From NCBI GenBank assembly GCA_037074765.1, contig JBAMDO010000576.1, positions 861,940 through 925,939 of the forward strand: a stretch of 64,000 nt of DNA, given 5' to 3'. The stretch comes from Mansonella perstans (taxonomy: Eukaryota; Nematoda; Chromadorea; Rhabditida; Onchocercidae). Under the pieces are notes generated by a model. The model saw only the letters and a program-made list of their open reading frames with translations, searched no databases and was not told where the DNA came from. Shown here in pieces: positions 38,044 to 51,600 of this stretch (positions within the stretch are counted from its first letter, which is position 1; every line of letters begins with the position of its first letter). Made by a program: the position numbers and the translations under genes.

Positions 38044-39546
38044 AGCAACTATGTTAATAATAGATTTTTTCTAGCTCCAACTCTCAGAAGACGTGATTTA
38101 TAACAATGTCACACAAGAAAAAGAAACACATATAAAAAGGTGTAAGAAAAGTTCTGCAGACATCATCTGGCCAAGTAACTCTAGCCAACTAACATTAATC
38201 AATAGACAAGTAACAATATTAATAACGTATGTAGTAGCTCAGCCCTTTTAGTATCATTATGTAAATAGCTCGCAAAAAGTCAAGAATTTTGTCAAAGCTT
38301 TTTGCGAATCTTTTGCTGCATACTTTGTGGTTGTGCTGCTATTGAACTACTCACTTCTTCTCTTACTTCACTTCTTATTACGGCTGTGGAAAAATTAGAA
38401 AAGTGAAAAATTAGAAAATATGAGAAGCATGGATGAGCAATCACATTCATATTTAATGATTTATTTCAATCCTCGGTTCAATGATACTTATATAGTTCAA
38501 TGATACTTATGTCATTTTTTTATGTTTGGTTCATATGATGAAGTGATGCTCATCGAGGATTTTTCATTTTTCGTCCCCAAAATATAATCCTAAACAAATT
38601 TTGCACTCAAGCGAGAAAGTGGCATTCAATTGGATAACGCATAAAAATTTAAAACTTATTGAGAAGATTTATTAAAATGTATGAAATATTTTGATAAATC
38701 ATTAGGTAAAATAGCGATAGCAAATTATAAAATAAAGTTAATATATCCAAAATTGTTTTGTCTTTTTGCTGAAATTTTGATAGATACGTTTTATTTCAGG
38801 CAAAATTATAATAAGACTGTACAGCATGGCTGTATCCGTAAAATATTTCTACCATTTCATTTTCTACCATTCTGCACATTACTTATACCAGTACTTAGGA
38901 ATCTTATTTTGTTTTCAGAGTCCACTTCTACAATAGGTATACAACGTAATGAATTATGCTGTGGTAATTCTTACTGTATGTAAATTTAGGCAATAAGCAG
39001 TTAATGAAAATAAATTATTTGAACTCTGGATAACATGATAATATGGAATGAAATTTTGAAAATATGATTCACTAGATCTAAATTTTCTGAACAAATAGTC
39101 ATCTTCGCTGCATGATGAATTTTAATTTCTGTTAAGATATTAGTTATGTGCACCACAGAAAGAGAAATTTTTGTAATTTTGTTGGGTAAGAATAGATCTT
39201 GTATCCAATTTTTTTTACAGTTTTGAAAACAACACAATGATTTTTTGTTATGGATTCTGATCTTATGGAGAGCATAACTGCGCTTATAAGTACACATATA
39301 TATGACAGAACTGTTCGACTTTTTTTGAAATTTCCTTTCTTTTATCTTCGAAAGAAAAGTAATTGTTATGCTCCATAATTTTTAATTTGAATAAGATATT
39401 AAATTAAAGTTATTTCAAAAAAGCCATATTTAAAATATTTCAAATTCTTGCTTAGATTACTTAATTAGCATATTTGGCATTAAAACTGTGAAAGCAGACT
39501 ATAAAAAGGAAGTTGAAGCTTGTGTAATAAATGTTTGCAATTTTAA
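38044..39546. other. Intergenic region with segmental duplication copy 1
   Basis: It holds the upstream region of the IQ-motif gene (minus), the 565-bp duplication copy at 38438-39004, and about 540 bases of AT-rich sequence before the signal-peptide exon of the ET-like gene at 39547. Confidence 0.5.
38438..39004 (+). repeat. Segmental duplication, copy 1, with cysteine-rich ORF remnant
   Basis: It matches 43047-43610 closely from CAATCACATTCATATTTAAT to AAATTTAGGCAATAAGCAG. The right half carries an open frame 38681-38983 whose end has Cys spacing like small secreted three-finger or ET-type proteins (TVQHGCIRKIFLPFH, then RNELCCGNSYC). An acceptor-like TTATTTCAG precedes the cysteine part. 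There is no start exon or signal peptide, so it is probably a gene fragment. Confidence 0.8.
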
Positions 39547-42500
39547 ATGCTTTGGTGGTCATTCCAGTTAAATTTGTTTTGTTTACTTGCTCTAAGTATT
39601 GCGTTGTCTGGAAATGACACAATTTGTGATGATGGTATAATTTGGAATTTAAATATTGAAATACATAAGTGGCAACAATTAAGATACATTGAGTAGTGAA
39701 TAAGCTATTGAATAAATTAATTAGCTACAAGTGATATTTTAGTTACTCAAAAGTTTCAAAACACAGCGACACAAAAACAAAAGTTGTAGAATCGATGAAT
39801 ATCGTAATTCTTTTTCAACGTGCCTTTTTTAAGAACAATGTGACAATCCATTAACATTGAAAAGCTCATTTCTGCACATGGAAGGATTTGACCTTTGTAA
39901 AGAACCACCAAAGGTTTCAGAAGCTTATTGATGGTTTGCAAATTAAACTTAAAGACCTGTAAATTAATATAGCATAAAATACAAACTCGTTAAAAAAAGG
40001 AAAAAATAGAAACTCAAAAAATATAAACTCAAACTCGTTTTTAAACTTTAACATGAAACATATTACTGCTTGTAAAGTAAAATGCTTTATGTAATATATT
40101 TGAAGTAATATGTTTGGTAATAAACTTTATTTTTGGTGTGTAATTAGTAAAATATATTTTCATCATATCGTACACATAAATAAAAGTTTAAAAACGAACT
40201 TTTTTCTTCTTTTTTTTTAAGTTTTCTTTTTTAAGGGTTTCCAGTTTTGCTATTATTCTGTGCGTATTATGAAAGATTATTGGACTTTAAAACGCGAATT
40301 TGATACTAACAATAGAGCAGTGATTAAAAATTGCATGAAAACTACAAGCTACACATTCGGATTCACGCAAGAAGTCGATTTATCTGAACGAACATACATG
40401 TATGCTTTCTCATGTATATATCTGTTCAAATCAAATTCGAAGTGAATTTAGAAATGCAACGAAAAAGAACGTCAAGCCAAAAATAGCTTCCAACAAGTTC
40501 TTTCTTTCTTTCTTAAAATTCTGCTTCGAAAGATCCATTGAATCAATAATTCTAAATTGAATTTTAATTCAAATTATTTGTTAAATTGAAAATATTTAGC
40601 AATGATCAGAGAATGAAAGTGAAATATTTGGTAGATATTTTTTATTATTGCTGCAAGAATTGCTCACTCACCAATGTTTGTTTTTATATGTTATTACAGC
40701 TTTTGTTGTATATAATGAAATAAATTAGCCAATTTTGCAATTGGAAATGGTATTAGTAACAAACTGTGACTTTTCTAGGGAATGGATGATGAAAGAATTG
40801 TTAATTTTATTGGTAATTTGTTGCTGAAAAATTTGCTGAAACCAAGCAATGATAGCACATATAACTATGTCAACGGCGAATCACTTCCATACTGTTTGTT
40901 GGAAGATGGCGCACTTGCAGTAAATGATTCTTTTTTTCGCTTTACTCTACTAAATAGTAAATAAAAAGTGGACTCTTACAAATCTAGCAAATTTCATCAT
41001 GAATTAATTAGAGCATAATTAAAAATTTTTATAATAATAAATTCACTTAATATTTTTTAGTCTTATTTCACATATTCCTTTATCAATTCCATCTTTTCAA
41101 TTACTTTCTTCTCCCACTCAAGAAAGTAAAAGAAAAAAGTAAGTCGCTTGCATATAAATGAGAAAAATTGAAAAAAAAATTAAATTTCATTCAAATATTT
41201 TTTTGGACGAAAGTAATTGGCATTGATCAATGCGTATTGTTATTGGATTCGTGCTCAATGAATAAAATTTACGTGGGACCATTGCTGGTGTCAAAATTTG
41301 ATCAGTTATCACAATCCACTCAACGAATAAATGTTCGTTTTAAAATACATTTTAATTTTTTGTCGACGAGCACAAGTTATTTAAATTTTCTTAAAAATTA
41401 ATGCATCAATAAAATATGAAGGCGCTAAAATATTTGCTTTCATTTAACTAAATTAACACGTTTTCCTTCCGATAAACCTTAATTTATTTGTTCAAATATT
41501 CAAATATTAATAAATAATTGTTTCAGAAATCATTAGCGGACGTAGTTTCGATGAATTTTACGAAAATATGTCCTAAATCAGAGTGTATATACTATTTGTC
41601 TCCGCTGGAATTTTTCTTTTACTGCTGCTGCGATATGAATTTTGAGCTCTGTGCTTATACTAACGATGAAAAATTACTTTCATATGCTAGTGAAAATGCG
41701 AAAGCTTGGGCAAATGATCAAACAATACGATCATTTCGAAAAACTTCAATTTACAACATTAAAACTGATACATTTGAGGAAATTTTGGGTAGGCCATGGA
41801 GGTATCGTAAATATGTCTATAGCAGACCAACAGGTAATCATCAGGGATAACGACGATAAAGATCACTGAAGTCGAACAAAATAATTTAATCTAAAGAAAA
41901 GTTAAGGAAAGAAGAATTCAGCAATAGCGAGGAAAAAATTTCGATAATACGAAAAAATGATTCAGAAATATATGAAGCATTCAAATGTTTGCAAAAACAA
42001 AATGATTCATAAATAATACTATTTTAACCTTTTAATTCTGATTTCAGTTGATGAAAATACGGGTAATGTAATATCATCAAGAAATAATATACCTCTACAC
42101 CTCTGTGCAGTCGGTACTTTCAATTTGACTATCGGTGATTGGAGAAATGAAGATTTTACTGTGAAAATAGGGAAACGTAACATCTTGGCAAAACCTCAAA
42201 GATTTTGCTACTACATGGCATCTTTACAATTTACTAAAACTGATCGAATGCCACCAACAACGTTAGTTATTTTGTTGCTACAATCGATATGTAAATTTTG
42301 AATTTTTCTATAATTAAATTTGTATTAACAAATGCAACAATTCTAATAATGCTGTAATATGACAAATTATTTTATCACTGAATCATTTAATCTACATACT
42401 GAGAAACATACTATACTATCAGACAGTTGTTTGAAGATTACAAATGACGTATGGAAGTGATACAGATGAAATATGCAAGAAGGAAGGATGCGATATCGAA

Positions 42501-45418
42501 GCACCAAGTTGCTTGCAAGATTTAATTTCGGTAGATCATGTGATCGCCTCATTTAGATGTTGTTGTAGTACGGATGATTTATGCAACCACTTAGGAAACA
42601 AATACTTTAAAATAACAGAACAACTTGTCAGTGTCACGTAAGTCCATTAATTGATGATTAGAAAAAAAATTGCAGCAGCAATTACTTTTTAAAGTGAAAT
42701 TTTGGAAAATATTTTCTTTCGGACTAAATAATATTTCTTAATTTAAACCATTTTTGTAATTATTCTGGTGCTTTTGTTTTGATTTATTTATTGTTTAAAT
42801 TTCTAGTATTTTTTCAAAAACAGATTCTGCAACAATTGAACGGTTTCTTTGCGCATTTTAAAAATCACATTATCATGCCAAAACAGACGATGTTTCGTTT
42901 TAAATGACAGCAAAGTCAATCTGTTTTATATTATTCATCATCCAAAAAATCAATAAAATTGTTTTTTTTAATTTGATAGATGAATTTTCTGGCAGAGCAA
43001 AATATTTATTGCATAAGTTTTCAGACATATTTTTCCGTGCATAAGTCAATCACATTCATATTTAATGATTTATTTCAATCGTCGATTCAATCAAGCTTAT
43101 ATCAAATGTAGTCGTTTTTTTATGTTTGGTTCATATGATGAAGTGATGCTCATCGAGGATTATTCGTTTTTTGCACCCCAAAATATAACCCTAAACAAAA
43201 TGTACAGTCAAGCGAGCAAGTCGCGTTCAATTGGGTAACGCATAAAAATTTAGAACTTATTGGGAAGATTTATTAAAATGTATGAAATATTTTGATAAAT
43301 CATTAAATAAAATAGTGATAGCAAGTTATAAAATAAATTTAATATATCCAAAATTGTTTTGTCTTTTTGCTCAAATTTTGGCAGATACGTTTTATTTCAG
43401 GCAAAATTATAATAAGACTGTACAGCATGGCTGTATCCGTAAAATATTTCTACCATTTCATGATCCATTCTGCACATTACTCATACCCGTGCTTACGAAT
43501 CTTATTCAGTGTTTTTGTTTTCAGAGTCCACTTCTACAACAGGTATACAACGTAATAAATTATGTTGTGGTAATTTTCGCTGCATATAAATTTAGGCAAT
43601 AAGCAGTTAAATTTTAGATCATTATAACTTTCTGGATCACTTCAAAGGCATCCGACTAAAATATTGATAAGGATATATTAATTTAGAATTTGTTCAATTG
43701 AAACGTGTTTCATTTCCGGAAAAAAATTTATGAACTATGGACGCCTTCTCTCTTTTCAGTGATATCATAAGTATTCCAATTATTTAATAATGCTTGTTGT
43801 CGTACCAACATCATAAGAGGACAAAATCGAAGAAAGATCATATTTCTAACAGGACATATGATTGATATTCAGAATAATGATATAATATAAGTTAGATTTA
43901 AAGCCATGTGATGCTGAATTCGAGAAGAAAGTACGCGACGAAGGACCGAAAATAACTGTGCCGATGTGTCTAGAAACATCCGGAAACCTTGATAAACTTT
44001 TGGACGATAAATATAATTTCGGTATTTTAGGCCCGGCAGTATACAAGGAAGTGGTATGACAATCACCTAATTTTATGGTTACATAATTTCAATGAAAAAT
44101 TTTCCAATTTTTGATTAATTTACCAAGTTCGAATAATAATGGGAAAATATTGACTTATTAAATTTTTCAGAAAACAAAAAATTATCCAATATGCTATGAT
44201 ATGATAGCAATCGATCGATACAAACATGGTGTTGAACATCGCAGTGGATCATTCGATGAAATTATCGGTTATTTATACAATAGGAGCATAGACGTTAAAA
44301 CGATGCACCGAATAATGACATTTGAAATATCCAGTGCTGATGATACCATAAAACGCTATTTATTTACTTGCTATCAACGCGAGAATTATAATCCATGCAA
44401 TGGTTTCATTTTTAAATTTCTTCATTTATGTCTATTCTTATTACATTTGCTATTTTTACAAACTAATATTTTACAATAAGTAATCATATAGACGTCCAAT
44501 GAAATTACGCAAATTTCTGTTTTTGACTACTTCTTAAATTATCGCTGATTGTTCTTTGGAAATTTTTTTTTGAAAAATTTTAAGCGAAAAAAGTTATGGT
44601 AAATCATAGTTCACATTCATTGATAGGAATTTGTTATTTCTATCAAATTTGTAAATAATTTTAACCATACATCCCAAGAAATAGATACAATTAGGATAAA
44701 TCTGTTTTTTCATAAAATAATTGAAAAAAGAAAACTTCGACATTTCTTACATAATTAAATTTAATCTTTGATAAAAAGCACATGATTGAATTTGTGAAAA
44801 ATTAATCAACAAATTTTATTATGCCAGGACCTATGACTATTCGCAATCAATTGCTACCAGAAGTTATTAGGAAAGAAAGTGCAAAAGATGGTTTAAAGGA
44901 TAAAACATTATGTCATTCTACTGGTTTTAATAATCGTGTTAGATGCAAATCACGCAAAGGATGCTTCAATTTTCATAACGTTCATGGAATTCAAATAGTA
45001 ATTGAATCATTTATATTAATGAAATGAAACAAAGATTAAATAATTCTGCGAGATAGAACGTTGAAATAATAAAATGATTGATGCAAGTCTCAAATATCAT
45101 AATTTAATTTGATCATCATTAATTAATACTGATAAAATTTGTACTTTTCTTTTGTTGCATTTGCAGAAAGGATGCATCGATAAAATTCCTAAGATAGTGT
45201 CTGGAATGCCGAAATTTCGATTACTGTATACTTGTTATAACCATGCTTGGATTACGGGGAATGAAAAAACATATTGTATCGGCGTAAGCGACAATAATTC
45301 AAATTCATCCATTCCACTTATGGACGGAATCATCTGCTGCTGCCGTTCAACGTGTGACTTATCTGATAGCAACTCGTATATGGAAATGCATCGTGGCTAT
45401 TATCCATTTCAAACGTGA
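39547..45418 (+). CDS. Secreted multi-module cysteine-rich protein, ET-module-like
   Basis: Ten exons join in phase: 39547-39634, 40222-40373, 40779-40919, 41527-41833, 42048-42261, 42437-42626, 43892-44053, 44171-44402, 44828-44997 and 45167-45418. They give about 635 residues. Exon 1 encodes a signal peptide (MLWWSFQLNLFCLLALSIAL). The rest forms about four modules, each spread over two exons, and most modules end in a CCC...C cluster: FYCCCDMNFELC, FRCCCSTDDLCN, a degenerate TCYQRENYNPCN and IICCCRSTCD. This pattern resembles the nematode ET module, an extracellular Cys-rich domain of unknown function; a Ly6/three-finger relation is the alternative. Least certain are the exon 2 borders and the exon 6 donor (GTCAGT, which keeps the frame; the stronger GTAAGT 11 bases later does not). 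Exon 8 can be read through to a stop at 44479 with a hydrophobic tail. An AATAAA lies at 45528. Function unknown. Confidence 0.62.
43047..43610 (+). repeat. Segmental duplication, copy 2, inside an intron of the ET-like gene
   Basis: Second copy of the 38438-39004 segment. Relative to copy 1 it carries an extra stretch of about 8 bases near 43508 (CAGTGTTTTT), which shifts the frame before the terminal CCG...C segment. The cysteine-rich reading frame is therefore broken and the copy is best regarded as a gene fragment. Confidence 0.8.
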
Positions 45419-45527
45419 TATCATTTCATACTTTTATCTTTTTTAACATTTTTCAAAAATTGTGCTTGAAAAAACAATTTATATAGATATATTTTAATCT
45501 GCACTTTAAAAATTATATGTTCATTGA

Positions 45528-45533
45528 AATAAA
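45528..45533 (+). terminator. Polyadenylation signal of ET-like gene
   Basis: An AATAAA lies 110 bases after the stop at 45418. Usage is inferred from position. Confidence 0.5.
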
Positions 45534-45640
45534 AACCATAAAAATTGTCATACTTACAATATAACTCTATTATTGTAAATTAAAATTTGAATTAAAAAAA
45601 AACAATCATAATAAATATGCTTAAGATATATAATTTATTT

Positions 45641-45900
45641 TTTATGGTTGATTTAAATTTGCTTAACCCAACTATGATACTAACTTTTGATCCAAATCAT
45701 TGGATCAGCACTTTCGTCATTACTTTTGACTCTTTATTAATTTTTGCGATTACAGATCGTTTCTTTTTATGAACACATATTGAATGTCTGAATATTCTTG
45801 TCAAATATTTACATGTCGCCATGTTTTACTGTTCTCATGAATATGGGATAATGGAGAAAATGAAAATAAAATAGATTAGGAAAAAAAATGAGACTACAAA
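45641..45900 (-). repeat. Dispersed repeat, copy 2 (inverted relative to copy 1)
   Basis: The reverse complement of this block aligns with 30743-31020. Matching anchors include GTTGATTTAAATTTGCTTAA at the left and AAATGAGACTA at the right. Together the copies form an inverted pair about 15 kb apart that encloses the ZP, IQ and ET-like genes. Confidence 0.8.
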
Positions 45901-48630
45901 TACTGCATTCATGATGATAGCGCTGAATATGAAAAAAAAAGTGGAAACTAATTAATTGCTCACAACAAATATCAGCGTTGGTAGAATATTGACTGTGTGT
46001 AGTATCGAATAATTCTGCTTCGTTGAGGAATAAAAGAATTGAAAAATAGAATTGGAAAGCTTTGAAAGACAGAAGGTAAATAGAACACACTAAATTAGTA
46101 AGATTATAGCAATTACAAGTCAGAAGGTCCATAATGCAGGCTTAAAAAATAAAATTCAAATTGAAAAGATTCAAGAATGAACACAAAATGAAGTTAAGGT
46201 AAATTAATTTAAGTATTTCTCTAAGCAACAACTTTCGATAGATTGTTGTTTTCAAAATGTTTTTTTCATTTTTATATGATTTTCCATTTGGAATGTAGCT
46301 TAATAGCTTAAGCTTAATTATTTTACTCAAATTCAGAAAAAAAAACATAAAAATGTTTAAATTCAAAAAAAAGCTGAATGGCAATAACAATGATTAACAA
46401 TTAGTAGTAATTTGACTATATGTATTAATGCTAAGGAAGCAAAATTCATAAAGAGAGTTTTTTTTTGTTTTTCGCATAAAAAGGTCTTCAGAAGGTAACA
46501 AAAAAAAACGATCATTTCCAAATATAATTAATTTTAAGAATTAGAAATAAATTTTATCCTTTTAAAATGTCTTTTTTAAAATCCATCAGAAATTGAAAAT
46601 TAAAAATTATATTATGAACTCTTGTTGCTTATTTGTATGTAACTAAGTAACACTTTTCATAGCTTAAAAAGCTTCTGAATTGCGAATATTTTAGAACGGA
46701 GAAAAAAGTTCTTTTTGATTTACTTTTTGAAGTTACTAAAGTTACTTTTTGAAATTACTAAAGTTACTTTTTGAATGTGATACTTCAAGCGACATTTTAA
46801 GCAAATACGTAACTTGCAGTATCAGAAGTATATCGAATAATATTGTACGTGATTGCTATTTTCCCATTCTAAAATAGCTGAAAAAATTTTTTTTTATAAA
46901 AGTTTTCAAAATTCAAATAAGACAAACAGATAAAAGAAGTAGTAAAAGTGTACGAAAATTAAAGATAATTATTGAGCTTTTTATCCGGACAATTTACTTT
47001 AATTATTTCATATTATTTATTATTTAGTATTATTTCGTATTTTTCTTTTTCTTTTACTAATTTTTTTTTTTTTTAATTTGATATTTTTTACTGAATGATC
47101 AGTACACTATTATTTTTGTGCAGTTGCTGGACTTTTAATCAATTCCAGTGGTCATTTTGTACCATCTAATTATTCTTGTTCTTTTCCTTTTATTTTAAAA
47201 ATTAATTTTAACGTATAATTTTAATCAAATTGATGATATTCCATGCATATAGGATTTAGTCTCCATTAATTAATTCATTTGACAATTAAAAGTGCAATTG
47301 CTTGTTAAATCTACTATACCTATATCTGAAGAAGATTTAAAAAGCCTTGAATAGGGGTCAAAAATCGTCGTACAGTTGACCTTTGTATTGATCCTATTTG
47401 AAAATGAGAAATCGCTAACACAATGCTAAATTTTAGGCAATAATCGATAATGAAGTGTCAGAAATTTGTGAGTTGCATTTATTCCGCAATCTTTCAACCT
47501 TTATCAAAAAATTATTTCCCACAATTTCAATTATCTTTTTGATTTCTGCGTCAAATTTATTCCACGTAAGACGTGATCATTTTACTACTACTTCCCTAAT
47601 TCTACGTACCTCAAATTTACAGTCTTATTTCTACTGCCGCTTACTGTCTAGAGCACAATTCTAATTGTTTGTTTCAGGAAGCAAAAAAGGGAAAAAGGCC
47701 TCGAGGTCAAAGATCTCGGGGTCAAAGGTTTTGAGATCTTCTTCTTTCCTTTACTTTTATCTCACATCATTCCTATTTCTATATTTTCAACTTTCTAATC
47801 GTATTAAATTTGATTTTTTCTTCTTACTTTCTTAGAACTAACTGAGCAGCTATGGAACGTTTCGGAGGGAGGCTTTTATTTTTTGGCTTATACCCTGCGG
47901 GGTTTATAAGGATTTTTGGCTTATACCTATGGCTTATACTTGCGATTATATCAATTACTTAGTTGATTTGTACTAGCCATGTCACGTCTCATACATATTA
48001 TCATCATTTTTCAAGCGCAAAGCTCAAATTTCAATTAAAATTTCATTTTTTCATTTATAAGCTCAAATTTCAATTAAAAATTTTAAAATATCTGGGAATT
48101 GCAGTATTGCAGCACAAAAGTTCGTATTCTATTTTTCGCTGTTAGAGAATAGAAATGGTAGGGCGATGAGTGAAATAAATACCTACGTGTACTTCACGTT
48201 AGTGAATTTGTCGTAAAATTTATCTTAGCCAATGTAAATAGGGAGCATATGTTCATCAGATTGAAACGTGATATACGTGATTCAACTGATTTTATTACGT
48301 ATGATTTAGATATAAGTTAATCTTATCATTGCAATATGAAAAAGGTTAAAGTATATCGCGGATTGTCGGTCAATCCGTGATCTTTTCAGAAGATTCTTAA
48401 GATAACAAAGAAGTATTTGTAGGAGAGATGTAAAAGAAATGAGAAATATAATTGAAAATAAAGTGAAATTTAGTTATACGAAACGAAAACACTGTTGTAT
48501 TGTCTTAAAATTGTGATATTTTTAGAGTCATTGCTATCATATAATTTTGTATTTGGAAATTTTATTTTCATTTAAAAATTATCATTTCTTTTAGGAGCAA
48601 ATATTCATCGATTTTCATTACAAATAATTT

Positions 48631-51600
48631 ATGGCTGCCGTGATAAATGCTAGGCCAAATACTTTGACTCGATGTAGCTTGGGTACTGGGAAACCAGGTT
48701 ATCTCATTTTTTTATTCTTTTATTTTTTAAAAATAAAGTTCTAAATAAGAAACTTATTTATTATTAATAATTTATAGTTCTGTTTGCAGTATTTTTTTAC
48801 TTTTTTCTTAGTACTTTTTTTCTTCGGAAGCTGATAATATTTAGTAAACTTTGATTCATTAAGATTATTTGCATAATGATTGCATATTATTGAAGTAAAT
48901 TTAGTGCTATTGCATAAAATCGAAGGACAAATATCACGTGTAAATGGCGTACACTTATTGAGTACTGAAGAAGGAGTACTGACAATCAGTGAAGATCGAT
49001 CCTTACGTATCTATCTGAAACGTGATAACGAACAGTTTTGGCCATCTATTTATCATTATCTACCATTTTCTCCGAACTCGATGCATTTCAATGAAGATAA
49101 GTTAAGGTGTCTTTTTTTTTGTTGCTTGTTACCAGCATAATATTTTAACCAAAAAACCGAAGAAGGAAAGACAAAAAAAACAAATCGTAGGATTTCATTA
49201 TGTCTTTTTAGAAGATTACATAATGCTGTAATGAAAAAATTCCGGAATGGAAGAGATGGATTTTAGATTACGAAGAGCTGAAATAGCTAGCAACGTTACT
49301 AGATTAAATTATTTTCAGTAGGGTCTACTTCTGTTTAGAAATGCAACAATGTTCTTTTTTGCAGGCTCTTTGTTGGCCTTATCAACGGTAGTATTTATGA
49401 GTATAAAGTAGCAGAAGACATGAACAGTTTGTCGGAACAACGCCATTGGATGGCACATTTGAGTGTGGTTACTGCTGTATTGTATTCACCAGAAGCTGAA
49501 TTGATTTTCAGTTGTAGCAAAGATAAAACGATGGTTTGGCATTGTTCGGAAACTTCAGTAAAAATGGGTTAGCTCCAAAATTATCGCCATATAAACTTTA
49601 CATTGGAATCGTGCATAACATCTATGAATGTTTTTGTGCATGATGAAAGACATCCTGTTAAAACATTTTTGATTGTGAATTAAAGACCTGAACTAAAAAG
49701 TAAGAATAAACCCAGATCCATGAACACGAATGTTATGGGCGATTATGATACACTATTTTTGAAAAATCTATGCAATAATCTTTGAGGACTTGAAAAATTC
49801 GAAGTGGCTCTGGTTGTGCCTAACCAGTACTAACGACGAAAGGCCACAACAACATTTATGTATAATTTTATGAGGTTCTAAGCTGACTTCCCTAAACAAA
49901 AATTGATGTAGCATTAAAATATTTTACCTAGAAAAATGTTATCCAATTATTTATTGAACAAATCAAAATGTATTTCATAACCTATAACCAAGTATTCAAA
50001 TTACCTTTCATTACCTATATCTTAGCATTAACTGTACAAAATTTATCTTGATTGGTAAATCAGGAAAAAATATTTCTTTGTTAATCATATGATTACGTAG
50101 TCTGCTTTGCATTCTATGTTTCTTTTTGTGTTTATTTAACTTACGAAATTTGTCGCTTATCCTTTGCGGATATCTAGACTATAAGCAGTTTCTATTAATC
50201 TCCTAATTCATCATTTGATGAATCACTTATCAATAATGATTATTTGTTACAGGGTCCTATGCAGGCGAGTCAGGTTTCACAGCATTGGAATTCGATGTGG
50301 CATCGAAATTTGTTTTTTTAGGCGATTCTGGTGGTGGTATTAATTTATTACGTTTGAATGGTTCAGAAGCAAATGTTACTACCACTCTTTCTGCACACAC
50401 AAGTTGGTTGCATAAGCTAACGATACGCATGTATATATATGTTAACAATGTCTGACAAAACATGAATGTTTTGGATAACGAAAACAATATTCTGCATATT
50501 TTTCTATACCTTATTTTTTGAAAAAAATAAGGAAAACATTCATGTGGTGTCTCCTTTAATGTATTCTTTGATCGATAGTCGGCACTGATGCAAACTTTTT
50601 TTTCGTCATACTCGATTTTATGGCTTCAGTGGAGGATATGCTGTACTGAATGCCAGATGTTTTGGAGATATTATATTAACCAGTATCTCTTTTGATATGG
50701 TTCATTTCTTTTTTACATCTCTAAATTTCCCTGGCCATAGGAAAATAATATTTTCAATTGTTTACGTCAACTTTATTTTTAGGTACTATAACTTCGCTGG
50801 CCTGGGACTCAGAACGTCAATTATTATTTTCAGCAGGAGCCGATCACCTTGTTATCATGTGGGATATTGGTGGGAAAAAAGGACAAGCATTTGAATTGAA
50901 GTAAGCTTCTCGACCTTTTCATATTGGTTGAGAGTTCAGCACTTATCATCAAATAATTATGCATATTTTGGATGAATAATTCAGGCTGACATTCATACTG
51001 TTTGCCTGACTTGATGCAGAAATCTGTTCGATTGGGGGGTTTTTTTTTTACTAAAATAGTATTTTCACTTTTGGGCTTGGTTATAGCCTCACCTGAGTTT
51101 TTTTTATTTAAATAGTTCATTTTATTCATAGCGGACTATATTTCCTTAATCAAAATGGCTCATTTATTCTTCATTAGGAATTTTTTTTACAATAGCTGTC
51201 ATGTTGAGTGGTATTTGCTGGCAGTAATATTATATTTTAAGAAAAACTGTAAATAACTAAATTTGCCTTAATTTACTGATGTTTACTATTCATTCTAGCG
51301 CCCACAAGAGCAAACTGACATGCCTACAATATGCACAGGAGAAGAAAAGACTTTTTTCGGCAGATGAAGATGGAAGTTTAGTTTGTTGGGATATGACGAC
51401 TAAACGCGTGGAGACACCAGCATGGAAAACGAGTGATAGTTGTCAGCTGTGCGACTTGCCATTCTTCTGGAACTTTCGAGAAATGTGGGATAAGAAGGTG
51501 ACATGAAGTATTGTCTATAATTATTTTCTTTATATTTATTTAAAATTGTTCATTATGTAAGTTAATGCGAATGCTACAAGCTATCTACAAGCTTGTAGAG

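Larger units (their letters stand above)
45419..48630. other. Intergenic region with repeat copy and simple sequence
   Basis: It contains the ET-gene AATAAA (45528), dispersed repeat copy 2 (45641-45900), many A/T homopolymers (46300-47090), short direct repeats GAGGTCAAAGATCTCGGGGT (47702-47732) and a repeated GGCTTATAC phrase (47886-47945). No protein gene is visible before the WDFY2 start. Confidence 0.5.

Noticed and set aside
38800..38983. A 28-base intron in duplication copy 1 between ATACCA/GTACTT and TTTTCAG
   Set aside because: Too short for a nematode intron, and copy 1 stays open without splicing.
41168..41401. Possible extra exon of the ET-like gene reading GIDQCVLLLDSCSMNK
   Set aside because: Exons at 40779-40919 and 41527-41833 join directly in phase 0, and this block would need a different phase and a poor acceptor.
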